From: Edaphochlamys debaryana
Lineage: Eukaryota > Chlorophyta > Chlorophyceae > Chlamydomonadales
Direction of reading: 5' to 3'
Length of the DNA stretch: 64,000 nucleotides
Assembly: GCA_016858145.1 (NCBI GenBank)
Contig: JAEHOE010000130.1
Span: 248,001 to 312,000, forward strand
In this document: positions 1 through 12,018 of the stretch, one piece after another
How positions within the stretch are numbered: position 1 is the stretch's first letter
Layout of the letters: each line of letters starts with the position of its first letter
Notes under the pieces: model-generated
Told to the model about the DNA's origin: nothing
Databases searched by the model: none
The model's input: the letters and a program-made list of their open reading frames with translations, nothing else
Program-made: the position numbers and the translations under genes

Positions 1-113
1 GGCAGCACCTGCCTTGCACCGAGCCTTGCCTCGCACCACCTCGTACGGCCGTTCGACACACCTCCCGCTCACAGCCCATCCACCCCACCTTGTCCGCCTC
101 GTCTTTCGCGCAG

Positions 114-988
114 AGGGCGGCGCCGCTCTGAGCTCCGCGCTGGCCTTCCCCGACCTGTCGGACCGCGCACCGCTGTCCATTGCGGTGCTGCTCTACAGCG
201 GCCTGGGGCCCGGGGCCCTGGCCACCTACCTGCAGGTGCGCGGGCGATCTGGGTGGGAGGGTGGGAGGGTGGGTGGGTGGGTGGGTGGGTGGCGGCGGTT
301 GGGCCCCAGGAGCGGCGGCTCCAGGTGGGAGGTGGGGTGCAGCGGCCGGGCTACGGCGGCCGGGATCCAGTGGCTGCGGTAGCAGCTGACGGTGGATGGT
401 GGTGTGATGCGCCCGGGCAACGGTGTGGCCCCGTACCTCGCCGACCGCAGGTGGAGGGTCTGTCCACGGTGCCGGCGACCACGGCGCAGGTGAGGGGGCG
501 GGAAGGCGGGAACGGGAGCGGAGGCGGGGGCGTGTGGGGCAGGGGTCCCGCGACGATGCGATGTGTGGAGGAACCGACTCTTGCCTTGTCGACGCTGGAG
601 TGCGCGCGCGAGGGGGCTTCCCAGCCAGCACTACGGGGGAGTGAGCCACTGGTGCCTGCTGCCTCGCGCAAGCTGCCCCTTTCCATGAAATTCAACGCCA
701 CTATGGCCCCCGTCCATGCACGCTCCCGTCCGCTCTGCCCCGCCCCAGGTCATCTACTCCTTCACGCCCCTCGCCACCGCCTTCTTCGCGCACACCTTCC
801 TGGGCGGCGAGGCCACCGGCCCCGTGGCCTGGGTGGGCGGCTGCCTGCTCATCGCGGCGGCGCTCATGGCCGCACGGGCGCAGTACGTCCAGGCCAAGGA
901 GCAGCAGGCGGCGGCGGCAACAGCGGCGGCGGCGGCAGCGGCGGCGGGCCCAAGCGCATCGAATGGGAGCGGGAGCGGGACGCAGTAA
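114..988 (+). CDS. EamA/DMT-family membrane transporter, C-terminal part (5' end outside window)
   Basis: Three exons, 114-235, 451-489 and 749-988 (stop TAA), join in phase to about 133 residues of a C-terminus. The spliced protein reads SGLGPGALATYLQ, then VEGLSTVPATTAQ, then VIYSFTPLATAFFAHTFLGG, followed by a hydrophobic segment (AWVGGCLLIAAALMAA). This order (G-x-G-A-L-A-T-x-L-Q, a short loop ending T-A-Q, then I-x-x-F-T-P-L) is typical of the second EamA repeat in plant and algal drug/metabolite-type carriers, which have ten membrane spans. The tail is a hydrophilic Gln/Ala/Ser run. Donors are GTGCGC and GTGAGG; acceptors end in CAG. The first intron carries a GGGT microsatellite. The substrate cannot be deduced. 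The family is fairly secure; the upstream exons lie left of the window. Confidence 0.75.
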
Positions 989-1442
989 GGGCAGCATTGG
1001 CGAGGGTGCGAAAGCAGTGGTGTGTGGTGAGCTGGTGAAGGAGCGAGTGCAATCGACGAGGCGAGGCGAGGGTGGAGCGAGAAAAAGTGTTATTGTAGGG
1101 CGCTTGAGCGCGTTTTGCTGTACGAGACGTGGTGGGAGAGCTTGCGAGGTAGGCGAAAGGAGCGTTTGCCTGGCAGAGTAATGCATGTGGAGAGGTGCGC
1201 TAGTGGTGAGCAGACTTCGTTGTTGAGAGGTAGAGAATGGCCGCTTGCCGTCCAGAAGGGGTGAGAGCGTTGGGGCAAGGCCGACGGGCCAGATGCCCAG
1301 TGTACGAATGGAGGCCGAGCACGGCTTGGGCCTGTACGGCATGTATCGCTGCATCATGTTGTGATGATGTCTGTGGGAAGCTTACGTAGCCGTCCCGGGC
1401 TAGCTGTAGTTTCCTGCTTGTGCGTATTAGGGCTCGTTGACG

Positions 1443-1443
<1 letters not shown>

Positions 1444-1473
<30 letters not shown>
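1444..1473. repeat. (GT)n dinucleotide microsatellite
   Basis: An uninterrupted alternation of T and G about 30 bases long, within the likely 3' region of the transporter gene. Confidence 0.95.
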
Positions 1474-1477
<4 letters not shown>

Positions 1478-2470
1478 GCTGGCTGGTTTCGATGCGTGAG
1501 TGTTCTGGCAGAGTCACAACTTTGTTGTGAAGAGGTGGACGAGAACCGGGAAAGACGGGAGTGGTGTGCAGAGGCTGAGAGGAGAGGAACCTGCGAACGA
1601 CATTCCCTTCATTTCTCTTGCCCGATGTCGGCTTCGTTGGCCTGCTTGCAGGACGGTGGGGTGCCATGTCCTCCTGTGGGTGTAGCCGCATGGCCGTATG
1701 CGTTGCAGGCTTGTGCAAGGTAGCCGTGCTTCAAGTGGCTTTCGGTGGCCAGGGATCCTGTTAAGCCCGGTGTCCTGGTGCACGGGGCCGTCAGAGTGAA
1801 GGAGGGTGGCCGATGCTGTGCCATGAGGGACGCTTGGTCACTGGTGCAGTCGTGCGGTTCGTTGGCAGCAAGTTGCATGTGTGGCACGTGCAACCGATTC
1901 GGGAGCCTTCTTCTGGCCTTTCGTTCGGCGTGTGTCGCATGGCTCCTTCGCCAGGCATCGGCTGCGCGCTGCGGTGAGGCGGCCGTGCAGCGGCGTGAAG
2001 CGGTGAAGGGGTCCGGCCCGAGGTTCATCCCTTGTCGAAGTGTCAAAGCGTCAAGGCGATGTGCAACCGGGTCCGCCCAGCGCCCACTGGCATTGCCACG
2101 GGTATTGCAGAAAGGTAAAGCTGAGGTCGAAATCCCAGCAGCAGGATACCGGTACGCGCAACGTGTCAACAGATCAAACGGTCCCCGCAACTCCGTGGCG
2201 TTCAAGAATCGAGGTGTCCAGAGACACCGGTCAGCGGTAGCACTGTACCAGAACAGAGAGTACAGAACGCATACCATACGGTACGCACATCTTCAGCGTG
2301 CAGACTCCGATCGTCCTAAGGCAGCTGTGCGCAAATGCGCAGCTCCCGTCCCTCAGGGGCAGGGTCCGCAGGGACACCTGTCCGGCCAGGGGGCCTGAGC
2401 CCGCCGCTGTGGCCCGCTCGCCTGCTCTGCATACCTTGGGCCACTTGGGCGCTCCCCCAAGCGCTCGTCG

Positions 2471-2544
2471 TACGCTCGTCTGAAAATAGTCCTGCTCCAA
2501 ACCCGTGTACGCTCGTCTGAGAATAATCCTGCTCCAAACCCGTG
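2471..2544. repeat. Two-copy tandem repeat, 37-bp unit
   Basis: Copies at 2471-2507 and 2508-2544 differ at only two positions (AAAATAGT versus AGAATAAT in the middle). The unit starts TACGCTCGTCTGA and ends CCAAACCCGTG. It lies in a gene-free stretch. Confidence 0.9.
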
Positions 2545-3032
2545 TGTTAGTGGTGGGGGAGGGGGCAGGCCTGGGCCGCGGGGGCCGGTACTCAGGGTTC
2601 CACACGCCGAGCCAGACATACTCTACGATAATGTAGCTAGATTGCGTACCTATTGCTAAGTAAGTAAGCGCGGACAGGCGCGAAGGCGGTGGGCTGGTCG
2701 CCTTACGCAAACCTGACCAGTGAGCGTTTCGTGGGCCCTCTCTATCGGCGCTGATGCCATCAAATAAAACGCACCTTGCCCTACCACCTGTAAGGGTGGA
2801 AGCTGATTGCTGACCTGGACAGGGACCTCGTTTCGGAAGCGCGCTTTACCCCAGACTGTGTGTCGCGTTCAGGTCGCACACTGCCGTGCACCACTTAGGT
2901 GTTAACCCTACCCAACAAAGACAAAATTGGGGCCGCGGTGCTGGCCAGGACGGTCGCGCGGTACCGGGGACTGGCCCGGTACCTTCCCGCGTACGTGGCC
3001 TCCCGAGACCATTGCGGGTCGCCAGCCATTCC

Positions 3033-3039
3033 ATATAAG
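3033..3039 (+). promoter_or_regulatory. TATA box of small membrane-protein gene A
   Basis: ATATAAG lies about 155 bases upstream of the ATG at 3195, followed by a GCC-rich stretch. The same layout (TATAAGCGCC) precedes gene B at 8551. GTAC cores lie just upstream at 2961, 2979 and 2991. Confidence 0.65.
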
Positions 3040-3194
3040 GCCGCCTCTTGTGCCGACACAAGCATTCAGTTCCCACTCCACTCCAGAGCTTACAAGCGCC
3101 TTACAAGCCCTCAAAGACCAGCACCCGCTCAAAGACCAGCAAGCGTTAAACGCCGACCGCATTCCCGAGTGCCGCGAGGGCTTTCACTCCAAAG

Positions 3195-3775
3195 ATGTCG
3201 TCCCCCACCGCTCCCTTCTTCCGCCTCTTCAAGGGCTTCAAGCTCCCGGCTGACGTGAGTCCCGCTCCCAACCAGCGACATTAGCCAACGACATGCGGTC
3301 TTCCGCCACTTCGGCTCTGACTACGCTTTCCCCTCCTTAACGCCCACAGGCCTACGTCCTGGCTCTGCCCGTCACCTACGCTTGCGTCGCCTTCACGGCG
3401 CTGCTCTACCGACCGGTCGCCCAGGACCCGGTGAGCGCATGGGGGACCGGGACCGAGACGCTCTGCGCGTGGCGCGCCCGCACGCTTGCCATAGGCTACC
3501 GATACTCGCAGCCTGACGACGATACGTGCGCTGAACGCTTGCGAAAGCAATGCTTTGCACACCAAGCATACCCGCACGCTTTCTGACCCCCAGCCCCCCC
3601 TTGCGCATTCCCCCCCCCCCAGGACACCAGCACCGCCGCCTACTACGAGGACGAGTCCAAGGTCGCTGCCGTCGCACAGAAGTACGACAACGACTACAAG
3701 CACTTCTTCACTTCTCGCATCGCCAACCACCAGACGGGGGTGTTCAACAATTGGTTCGCGGGCACCCGCCAGTGA
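3195..3775 (+). CDS. Small single-span membrane protein, tandem family member A
   Basis: Exons 3195-3254, 3350-3430 and 3623-3775 (TGA) give 97 residues. The N-terminus is short and basic (RLFKGFKLPAD). A hydrophobic stretch follows (AYVLALPVTYACVAFTALLY, about residues 21-40), then RPVAQDP, then a polar tail with YYEDES, QKYDND, HFFTSRIANH and FNNWFAGTRQ. All splice sites are GT-AG and in phase 0. Two same-strand relatives downstream (8698-9747 and 13005-14003) share the pattern A-Y-x-L-A-x-P, RPxxxDP, YYxDE, YDN and a C-terminal FxNN/FTNW motif, so this is a real family. I do not recognise it. A single-span organelle or inner-membrane subunit is possible but is inference only. Confidence 0.85.
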
Positions 3776-4318
3776 ACAAGAGCCCTGCGGGACCGTTGCC
3801 GCTGGGTAGGGTGTAGCGCCGCTGCTAGCCATCCATGCCTGATTGGCGTGAAAGCGTGGTAAGCAGCTGGATGCGTGCCTTTCTATCAGCGGCTGAGCTT
3901 AGGTATTGGCGGCATAGCATGGCATTGGTTTGGGAGTGAACACTGTTGGCGGGCCTTGGGTCAGGCCGTCTCCCATGAAGCACCCCTGAGGCTGTCTATG
4001 CCTGGGATGTTGCTTTGGCTTGATCTGATTCTTATTCCGCCTCACAATGGCGCGTGAGCGAAGAGTGCCCGGAAATGAGGGGGCTGCTGCTCTGTAGTAT
4101 TTATGGAATGTATCTGTGTGTGGATCCCTAAATGACACGAAGATAATTAAGGATACGGGCCTGTGGCCCTGCGGACCGTTAGACGCTCTGACTCTGACTG
4201 ACTCCTGACATTGCAAGCCCGATAGTGACCCCGCCAAGCAAGTTTGGTAGGAGGCAAGGCAGTGATGTGGCTGGAAAGGCCTTTTGTGCAAGGTGTGTGG
4301 TGACCACAACGCAGATCT

Positions 4319-4323
4319 TGTAA
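4319..4323 (+). terminator. Candidate polyadenylation signal of gene A
   Basis: TGTAA, the usual poly(A) signal of chlorophycean algae, occurs about 540 bases after the stop of gene A. Genes B and C also have TGTAA at a comparable distance. The assignment is by position only. Confidence 0.35.
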
Positions 4324-7300
4324 CGCTCGATTCTTGCTACTGGCCCTCGCCTCACTTGTGTCCCCATCTCTTGGCCCTTCCCATGGAGCCTCTCGACCCC
4401 ATCCCCAGACACACGCACGTGACAAAGCAACTGGAGAAATCACGTGCGCGCCTCCCTTCCAGGATCCCATTGCATGCCCATCAGAACACCACGGCAGCCA
4501 CAGCACTGACAGCAGGGTCTGCAGCCAGTCCAGTATCGTGTGGCCCCCGGGTCGGAGGCATCAGCCGGCCGCAGCCCGTACATGATACCGCCCTCCTGTG
4601 GGCCCAAGCAGGGCCCTCTCCCCCTCCCAGCCCGACACCCCCCAGCCCGCGGCCGCCCAGCCCCAGGCCCGCCTCGCCCCCAGCGCCCCCAGCCCCGGGC
4701 CGCTGAGCCCTCAATCCCCAGCCCCACGCCGCTGAGTTTTCGGCCCCTGTGCGTTTTGCTGCGCCCCCTGTGTCCCTCCTGTCCTCACCTAGTGGTGGCG
4801 GCGGTTGGCTTGCCCCTATTCCGGCGGAGGGGTCGAAAGCCCTTGTGACTGCGTCGGAAAAGGTGCCCGTTGGTGACAATCATAGCAACAACTGGGGCCC
4901 CGCCATTGGACTTTCCGAAACCCCCTCTCCCACGTCTGCGCCCCCCCATAACCCCGACTGTGAAGGGACGAGCCCGGACTGCTGCGCAGCTCAGTGGTTT
5001 CAGTTGGTACCACCCAATTGCTTGCCCCTAGGGCCCTGCCCCGAGGGGCACCAACGGGCTGAGCAGTGGGCCCGTGGCCTGCACTGTGGGCCACTGCATG
5101 CGTGCTTGCTTGCGGTTTCAACCCCCACACCCCATAGCTACTAGCTTTGACCCCACAGCTACTCGTGTTGCTGTGGCCGATGGCTGGTGGCCCACAGGAG
5201 ACCTGCCCGTGATGTCCTGAAGGACCCCTCCACTTTAGCTGTGCCACCCTTAATCACCACACGTAGTCTCCCTACCTGCGGGCGCCACATAACACCCAGC
5301 CGCATCCCCCCTCTGCGCTTCACATGCGCCTTCACTCCCCGTGCACAGAAGCTCCCATTGGCGGCCCTCTCTTCCGTGTCCAAGTTCGGGGGCCGCCCCC
5401 CCCCCGTACTTTCTCCATGGCGTCCCACTTTGGGGGCTGCCCCACGGGGCCGCCCCTTGCCCCCTCCCCCAAGCTTTGTCTCTCGATCCCCTCGTTCCAG
5501 ACCGCCCATGCCTTTGTTCCCTGGACTTTTGCGGCTAGTCCGCAACCCGGCAACCCCCCTTCCAGAAGCCTTCCTAGCACAGACCCTTGCCTCCAAGACC
5601 TTCGGTACTCACCCTTGGTGCCAGGCCCGGCTAGGGTGTAAGTGTTTAGCAGTCAGACCATCACAGGTTTGGACCCTCAATGCCGGAGTCCATCTGCGCA
5701 TGCACAGCGACGCGGTGGGGTAGGGGCAGTGGACATCCCGGAACGCCGCCAATTGACAGTAGCGCTCGTGCAGCCCCGCTTCAAGCTCCCGCGCACCGCG
5801 CCAAGCTCACGCGCCCCGCACCTACTTCCCAACGTGCCATCACCATTCCGTTTGCGTCGATCACCGTAGCTCAACGGATGCGAATCGATCACCGACCCCG
5901 CTAGGGCGTTCGGGAGCGGAAGCGAAGTTAGAGCGGAGGATACCCCGAGACTGCTGCACCCGTGCGACCGTGCGACCGTCTGGGACCCACGGAGCTCCCG
6001 CGCCCAGCGGACCGGCCCAGCCGCGTGACAAGGTAATTGGCTTCAACAATCGGGCAGGGAGAAGCCCCCCAAAAGTCGCCGACCGACCACGACCCGCTGG
6101 GCCGGTGCTCGTCCAACCTGCATGAGCCGAGCGAGCTGGCATCGCGAGGCCGAGGCCGAAGAAGCAACGATGTGAGCGACGGGTACAGCACGGCCGCAAC
6201 GCGCGCACGTAAGAACCCAGCAACGCGATAGCACACGGCATCGGAGGCACCGCGCGCGGACAAGCGCGACCGCGACACCGCAGGCAGTCCCGAGAAGCAT
6301 TGCACCATAACCAGAACAATATATGGAGGCAAGGAGCCGTAGGCATAGCAGGACCGCGGACATGCAACTGCATGTCCCCACGACGAGAACTCAGCCGAAG
6401 GCGCTATGCGTGGAGGCGACGAGCAACGCCGCGACGCCCCAGCGGATGGCATCGCGACACGGGAGGGGAGACACGGCGTGCAAGCGGCAGCACCGCCGGG
6501 TAGGGGACGGGGGCGGTGCACGAGCAGAGCCCTCCCAGCGGCAGCGGCCAGGCAGCCCTCGGCGCGCACCGGGAATGCCCAGCGACAGCGCCCTCGCCCG
6601 GCGGCAGCGCCCAGCAGCAGCGCCCAGCAGCCGCGCCCAGCGGCAGCGCCCAGCGCCCAGCAACGGCGCCCAGCGGTAGCTCTGAGCTGCAGCACCCACG
6701 CAGGGCCGAGCGCCGAGCGCCCAGTGCCGGCATCTGGCGCGCAGGTGGCGCCCAGGCTCAGGGTCCAGCGGCAGCGCCCGGCGACAGCGCCCAGCGGCAG
6801 CGCCCAGCGGCAACGCCCAGCCGCAACGCCCAGCGGCAACGCTCAGGGGCAACCGACGGCGCCCAGCGGCACTTCCGAGCTGCAGCGCCCACGCACTGCC
6901 GAGCGCCCAGCGCCAGCGCCGGCACCTTGCGCTCAGGGGGCGCCCAGGCTCTGGGTCCAGCGGCAGCGCCCAGCGGCAGCGCCCAGCGGCAGCGCCCAGC
7001 GGTAGCGCCCAGCGGCAGCGCCCAGCGGCAGTTCCGAGCTGCAGCGCCCACGCAGGGCCGAGCGCCCAGCGCCAGCGCCGGCGGCACCTTGCGCTCAGGG
7101 GGCGCCCAGGCTCAGGGTCCAGCGGCAGCGCCCGGCGGCAGTGCCCGGCGGCAGCGCCCAGCGGCCACGCCCGGCGGCAGCGCCCAGCGGCAACGCCCAG
7201 CGCCCAGCGACGGCGCCCAGCGGCAGCGCCCAGCGGCAGCGCCCAGCGGCAGCGCCCAGCGGCAGTTCCGAGCTGCAGCGCCCACGCAGGGCCGAGCGGC

Positions 7301-8550
7301 CAGCGCCAGCGCCGGCACCTTGCGCTCAGGGGGCGCCCAGGCTCAGGGTCCAGCGGCAGCGCCCGGCAGCAGCGCCCACCGCCTCGACCCCAGCGCCCAG
7401 CTCCCAGCGCCTTGCTGCGGTGTCCCTGGGCAGCGCCCAGAGCTCAGCAGCCAGCAGCACTGCCGTGGGGTCCCGCTCGCCGCTAACCCGGAAAGCCATG
7501 CCCCCTCGCCATGGCCGCGCCCATGCCTCGCACCACGAACAGCACGACGCAAGCAGGCGCCGCTGCAGTGCTATGCAGCGCTCCCCGCCCCACGCCGCCC
7601 ACACACCGCGCCCAGCCACGCCACCCCCCGAAGCCGGAGGGTTTCAGAGCAGGCTGGCCTCCGCCTGCGAGCCGGCGCGGCTTCTGACGCATGCGCCGGG
7701 GATGGCTGGGGAAGGGAGTCTGTCACGTACGTGGGCCGCAGTTGTCGGACTTGGGGGTAGGGGGGCGAGGGGGAGGGTCGGCGTTGCGACGTCTCCGACC
7801 GCGGAAGGGAGCGTCGTGCCGTTGACGACACCGCCACAGCACACCACACATCCGCTTACTGTTGGAAGCACGCAACCGCCACGATTGTCCGGGTTCGACT
7901 CCCCTTCAGCGCCGCGCACACCCACACTTGCCGCAGCCACCCTGCAGGACGGAGCTACGGTCCCCATTGAGCCAAAGCCCATGTCCGCGTTGGCTAAGCA
8001 GGGCTAATGCGTAAGCGGCTACGTCGTGTTGAACTGAACGGAGGCCTGTGGAGATTGTTGCCCCCCTTCCCGGGAGCGTGATGCGGGCTGGTCTACATGC
8101 CTGCCAACCATGATGTAACAAGCACAGAAGGTATGAGCAGACTCAAGCTTATCGCGATGAGCTGCGGGGCCACCATACGTGATTCGTCATTGGTGCCAAT
8201 ACACGTACCGCCGCGTGCATGACGGACGCGGGACGGATATGCACTCCCGCCCTTGACCTTTACACCAAGCTGTTGCTCGTATCAATCTCAGCTTTGTGAG
8301 GCTGCTGGGCCTGTCGCGGTTTGTGTGGCTGGGGCGCGGGTTGTAATACTGTGAAACGGCATGCGTAAGGAACAACGATGACGGATCGGTGATTCCCGTT
8401 CGCTTGCCGCAGCCGAGCGACCGGAGCTGCTTTGTGTTTCACCGCATAGATAACACGGCCTACACTTCGGGTAAGGTACCGGCAGAAACGGGGCGAGGAC
8501 AGGGGACACTGGATTGGTACCGTCGGCCGATGCGGACCTCGCGAGGCTCA
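4324..8550. other. Long gene-poor interval with low-complexity DNA
   Basis: No supportable gene. It contains C-rich low-complexity sequence near 4600-4740, the minisatellite at 6560-7420, and the upstream region of gene B. Long open frames on both strands through the minisatellite arise because its 13-bp unit lacks stop codons, not because of conserved coding content. Confidence 0.6.
6560..7420. repeat. 13-bp minisatellite with higher-order units
   Basis: The basic unit is AGCGGCAGCGCCC (13 bp) with point variants, repeated tens of times. Superimposed is a longer unit starting TTCCGAGCTGCAGCGCCCAC and containing ACCTTGCGCTCAGGGGGCGC, present at about 6873, 7030 and 7267 with a weaker version near 6678. 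Since 13 is not a multiple of 3, each reading frame cycles through all frames of the unit and stays open on both strands, producing spurious Gln/Arg/Pro/Ala/Ser-rich open frames. Confidence 0.9.
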
Positions 8551-8556
8551 TATAAG
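8551..8556 (+). promoter_or_regulatory. TATA box of small membrane-protein gene B
   Basis: TATAAG followed by CGCCGCTCTTGCC, nearly matching the context of the TATA box of gene A (TATAAGGCCGCCTCTTG). GTAC cores occur at 8476 and 8517, both within 80 bases upstream. The ATG is about 147 bases downstream. Confidence 0.7.
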
Positions 8557-8697
8557 CGCCGCTCTTGCCTGTTCCTGGCATAGCTCCAAATCACAGTGCA
8601 AGAACCCCACGCCCCTCGCGCCACTACCGCCTGCACGCAAGTACGCGACTGTCGCACCGCAACGGTAGTGTGCCGCGAGCAATCAGCCTCAACAAGC

Positions 8698-9747
8698 ATG
8701 GGTTTCGCTCGCTTCATGAGCCTCTTCAAGGGCTTCAAGACTCCCGCTGACGTGAGTGAACGCTCGTTTGTGCGTGCCTGGTCCAACGACCTTCCGAGGC
8801 GCTGTGTGCTAACCGGTGTTCCTTGCTGTAATGTTACCTGCAGGCCTACATTCTCGCTATGCCCGTTGCGTATGCGTGCGTCGCCTTCTGCGTCCTCTCC
8901 GTCCGGCCCATCACCTCCGACCCCGAGTAAGTCGCTGCTTGCTGATGCGCCACTTGTGTGGCCAAGGTATCCAACGCACTATGGGGTGCAATATAGCGGC
9001 TGTCGCCGAGCGCGCCATATCGGTTGACACGCACCCGCGACCGACCTCTCCAGCCTCCCCCGGCTCTTGCCCCTATGACACGACACGGCTTTTGCGGGCT
9101 GTCCTCCCTGTCTCCCCAGCCCAGCCCAGCCCAAAGAACTCCGTGCTCATGCCTCAGCTCTACAACCCCCATCAAGCAGGCCAAACCGCCCCTCTGCCTC
9201 CTCAAATTGGACCCAGCCATCCTTACCCGCTGCCCTTGATGTACCCATCCCCCACCCCCGCTCAGGACGAGCACGTTTGACTACTACAACGACGAGAGCA
9301 AGTCCGCATCCGTCGCGCAGCGGTACGACAACGAGTACAAGACCCTCTTCCGCTCGGTGAGCCCCGGGGCAGCGGAACTGCAAGGCGGTTCGATGGGGGG
9401 CATGACTCCTGCACTGCCAGTTGCCAGGCCGTCCTAAGAGTGGCCTTGGTTAACGCAGAATGGCCGGGTGTGCATGGGTTAGGAACGGGGGTTTCAGGGG
9501 GCACAGACTTTATTCATGCTGGGAATGTACTGCAGGGGGCGCATAGTGTCCCTAGGCCAGGGGTCCAGGGGCCCGTGGTGGGGTCTGCCCAAGCCTCTGC
9601 ACCTCGTCACTCCCAAGTGTCCCCATGCTCGATCCACATGTGATTTGCCCCAACCCCGCCTCCTTCCCCCCTTCCCGTGACCCGCAGCGCGTGGCAAACC
9701 ACAGGACTGGTGTCTTCACCAACTGGTTCGAGGGCACCCGCCAGTAG
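8698..9747 (+). CDS. Small single-span membrane protein, tandem family member B
   Basis: Exons 8698-8751, 8844-8926, 9266-9356 and 9688-9747 (TAG) give 95 residues. The protein starts MGFARFMSLFKGFKTPAD. It continues with a hydrophobic segment (AYILAMPVAYACVAFCVL), RPITSDPETST, FDYYNDES, QRYDNEY and ends FTNWFEGTRQ. It aligns with member A over its whole length. The intron positions are shared, with one extra intron (9357-9687) splitting what is a single last exon in A. The second intron joins in phase 2 and gives DPETST where A has DPDTST, which confirms the junction. Function unknown; cell location not visible because no clear cleavable signal is present. Confidence 0.87.
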
Positions 9748-10565
9748 AGCTGCAGCATCCCGCTTTCGAGCACCGAGTGTGTGCGGGGTCAGGGGAGGAC
9801 GAGGAGCGAATCCATGTTGGACGCTTAGGCACAGCACAACCTTACGGGTCAAGCCCGCACGGTCCGCCAGCACTTCGTCCTTCACTAAGCGCCCTATGCT
9901 GATTGCACCGATGTGGCAGTCCGGGGGGCAGGTCCTGCGGCTTGGCTTTGCGGGCTTAGCAGAGCGTAGGATCAGGGGGTCACGTGCCCCTGTGTAGGAA
10001 CACGAGTTGATACCCGTGACATGAGCATTATTTTAGGCCTGAGCTGGCCATCTGTTGTTTGATCATGGACGATTGCCAGATGGCAGGTAGGGGACCGTGG
10101 CTACCGCATATTGAATTGTCCGTTAGACGAGAGACGAGTGCGTGCGCCTTGGGCGCTGGGTGTGGGAGCTGGGGGCAGGGGCATCGCAGGACTTTACAGC
10201 AGCCTGGCAACGTGATACTTGCCAAGGCTTGCATGCTTAGGCTTGAGTACCACATTAAATGAAATTCTTGGCTGCCGTGCATGGCGCTTTCTTTGATAGA
10301 TGGTGCTGTGTGTAGTGAGACAGCCTTGCCACCTAAGCAGAGGTCCGTGCGGACTGGAGGTAGGCCGTGAAGAAAGATGATTTATGGGCACCTGGTGTTA
10401 CGTGCAGTCAGACAACCTATCTGTAAGCACGGCTGAAGAGCGCTCCAAAACCCTCCCAGTCTCCCCTGTGTCTGTCCCGGTTCCTTCAAGCAGTTGTCTG
10501 TCCACTGCACAGCAGACTCGAACACCCAGCTCTATAAGGTTGCCAGAAGACCCACCCTCGGCTCC

Positions 10566-10632
10566 TGGCGTACAGGGGCAGACGAACATCAACGAAGCGA
10601 AGCGCTTGGTTGTGGTGTGGCGTACAGGGGCA
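10566..10632 (+). repeat. Short dispersed repeat flanked by 15-bp direct repeats
   Basis: TGGCGTACAGGGGCA occurs at 10566-10580 and again at 10618-10632. Between and partly overlapping them, 10584-10624 is an exact inverted match (41 bases) to 16601-16641. A third, diverged copy lies near 18364-18417. The core contains GAAGCGAAGCGCTTGG. Confidence 0.85.
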
Positions 10633-12018
10633 CTCCGTTTGGAGGCAAGGGGCTGCAGGCTTTCAGGCGGGGGCGTGGAAGTGGCACAGCCGGCTTACCT
10701 AAGGCTAAGGCTAAGGCCCATGGGCCAGTGGTCACTGGCTGAGCACCAGCTGCAGTATGCTCCACCCTGGATTCAATCCCCTCCCGAAATGCCCCACACT
10801 CCTCGCCGCGCCTGGAGCCATTCACTCTGTTACCATTCTTGCGTCTCATGGTACAGCCCCCACCTCATGGCGTGAGCTGACCGACGCCCGTATCAATTGC
10901 ACCAGCGCCGGCCCTGGCACCTGGGTTGCCAGGGTTATAATAAGATCACGCACACTGTCTCACCAAGACGCCATTCGACACCATATGATTCAGCTTGCGC
11001 TCAATGCCACCGCAAGTCAAAGACTTACATACACAAGCATCGTGCTCCGCTGTAGCCCGCTGACGTGAGCGACTGTCGGGGGCTTGGGGTTTACGGCGCT
11101 GCATTTGGAGGGGATGACGGACACGACGGACGGTCCCCCCGTACGGTTGCAATGCGCAGAGCCACCCGCGCACTCCCAAGCGCCCAGTGACAAGTTGCCG
11201 ACGGCAAAACGCATATAGAATATATATCCAGCCCAGTGCACGTAGCTAATTTGCTAAGCTCTGCGCTCGAGCGCGTCAGTGCCGAGCTCTGCCGACACTC
11301 ATGGGAGACCCCAAGACGACCCCTGCGAACGTTGACGTGCATCTCATTAGAGGACTGGAGCAATCTAAATGGCAGAAAGGGGATTCTGATCGCGTATCGA
11401 CTTGACGCGGAGTTCCGGAGCCTGCTCTACTGTGTGTACCGGCCATGTACCGTTTGCCCAGCGCCTGCTTTCCTGTCAGCGCCGTCAACGGGGCTGAGCG
11501 AATATCTAATAGTGCAGCTGGTTGCAGTGCAGCATGGCGTATCGGCACAGGGCAGGGCTGCCAACAATGCCGGTCGCACTCGGCTTGCTCAAGACCATGT
11601 TCCTGGTCACGCTATTTACTTGAGGGAGACCTTTCCGGATTGGCTCACCACCCAGTCTGGCCTAACACCAACGTATCCTCGGTGCCCCGGTCTGTTCACC
11701 ACCAGGTTCAAGGCAGGTGCGCACAGGCATTTGACGGCATGTACAACCGGCGGGCAAACCGGGTCCCGGTGAACCAGCATGGCAAACGTGATCGACGTCG
11801 GGGCCACCAATAGATGTCACATGCGGAGAGCAAAGAAGCATGCAACCGGGAAACTTGGCGGGGCACCAGGAAGGGGGGCAGTGCAATTAAGTGGGGCCAC
11901 GGGGGCAAAGCAGGAATACAGGTTTTTTGTCCAACCGTGACGGTATGGGTAATGGACTGCTGCTGCCAGTCCGCAACCCAGCTTTTGACGGCACCCAACC
12001 CATTCCTCCCCCTCACAG

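Larger units (their letters stand above)
989..3032. other. Gene-poor interval downstream of the transporter
   Basis: No convincing exon chain is seen. The interval holds the 3' untranslated region of the transporter, a (GT)n microsatellite near 1444-1473, a two-copy tandem repeat at 2471-2544, and the upstream region of the next gene with several GTAC motifs at 2961-2994. Open frames here lack splice-supported continuity or recognisable protein character. Confidence 0.6.

Noticed and set aside
5928..7760. Long open frames on both strands (up to about 414 codons)
   Set aside because: They translate the stop-free 13-bp minisatellite; composition is periodic and equally open in other frames.
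7860..7925. GGTTCGACTCC, similar to a tRNA T-arm
   Set aside because: No matching acceptor stem, D-arm or anticodon arm could be found upstream.
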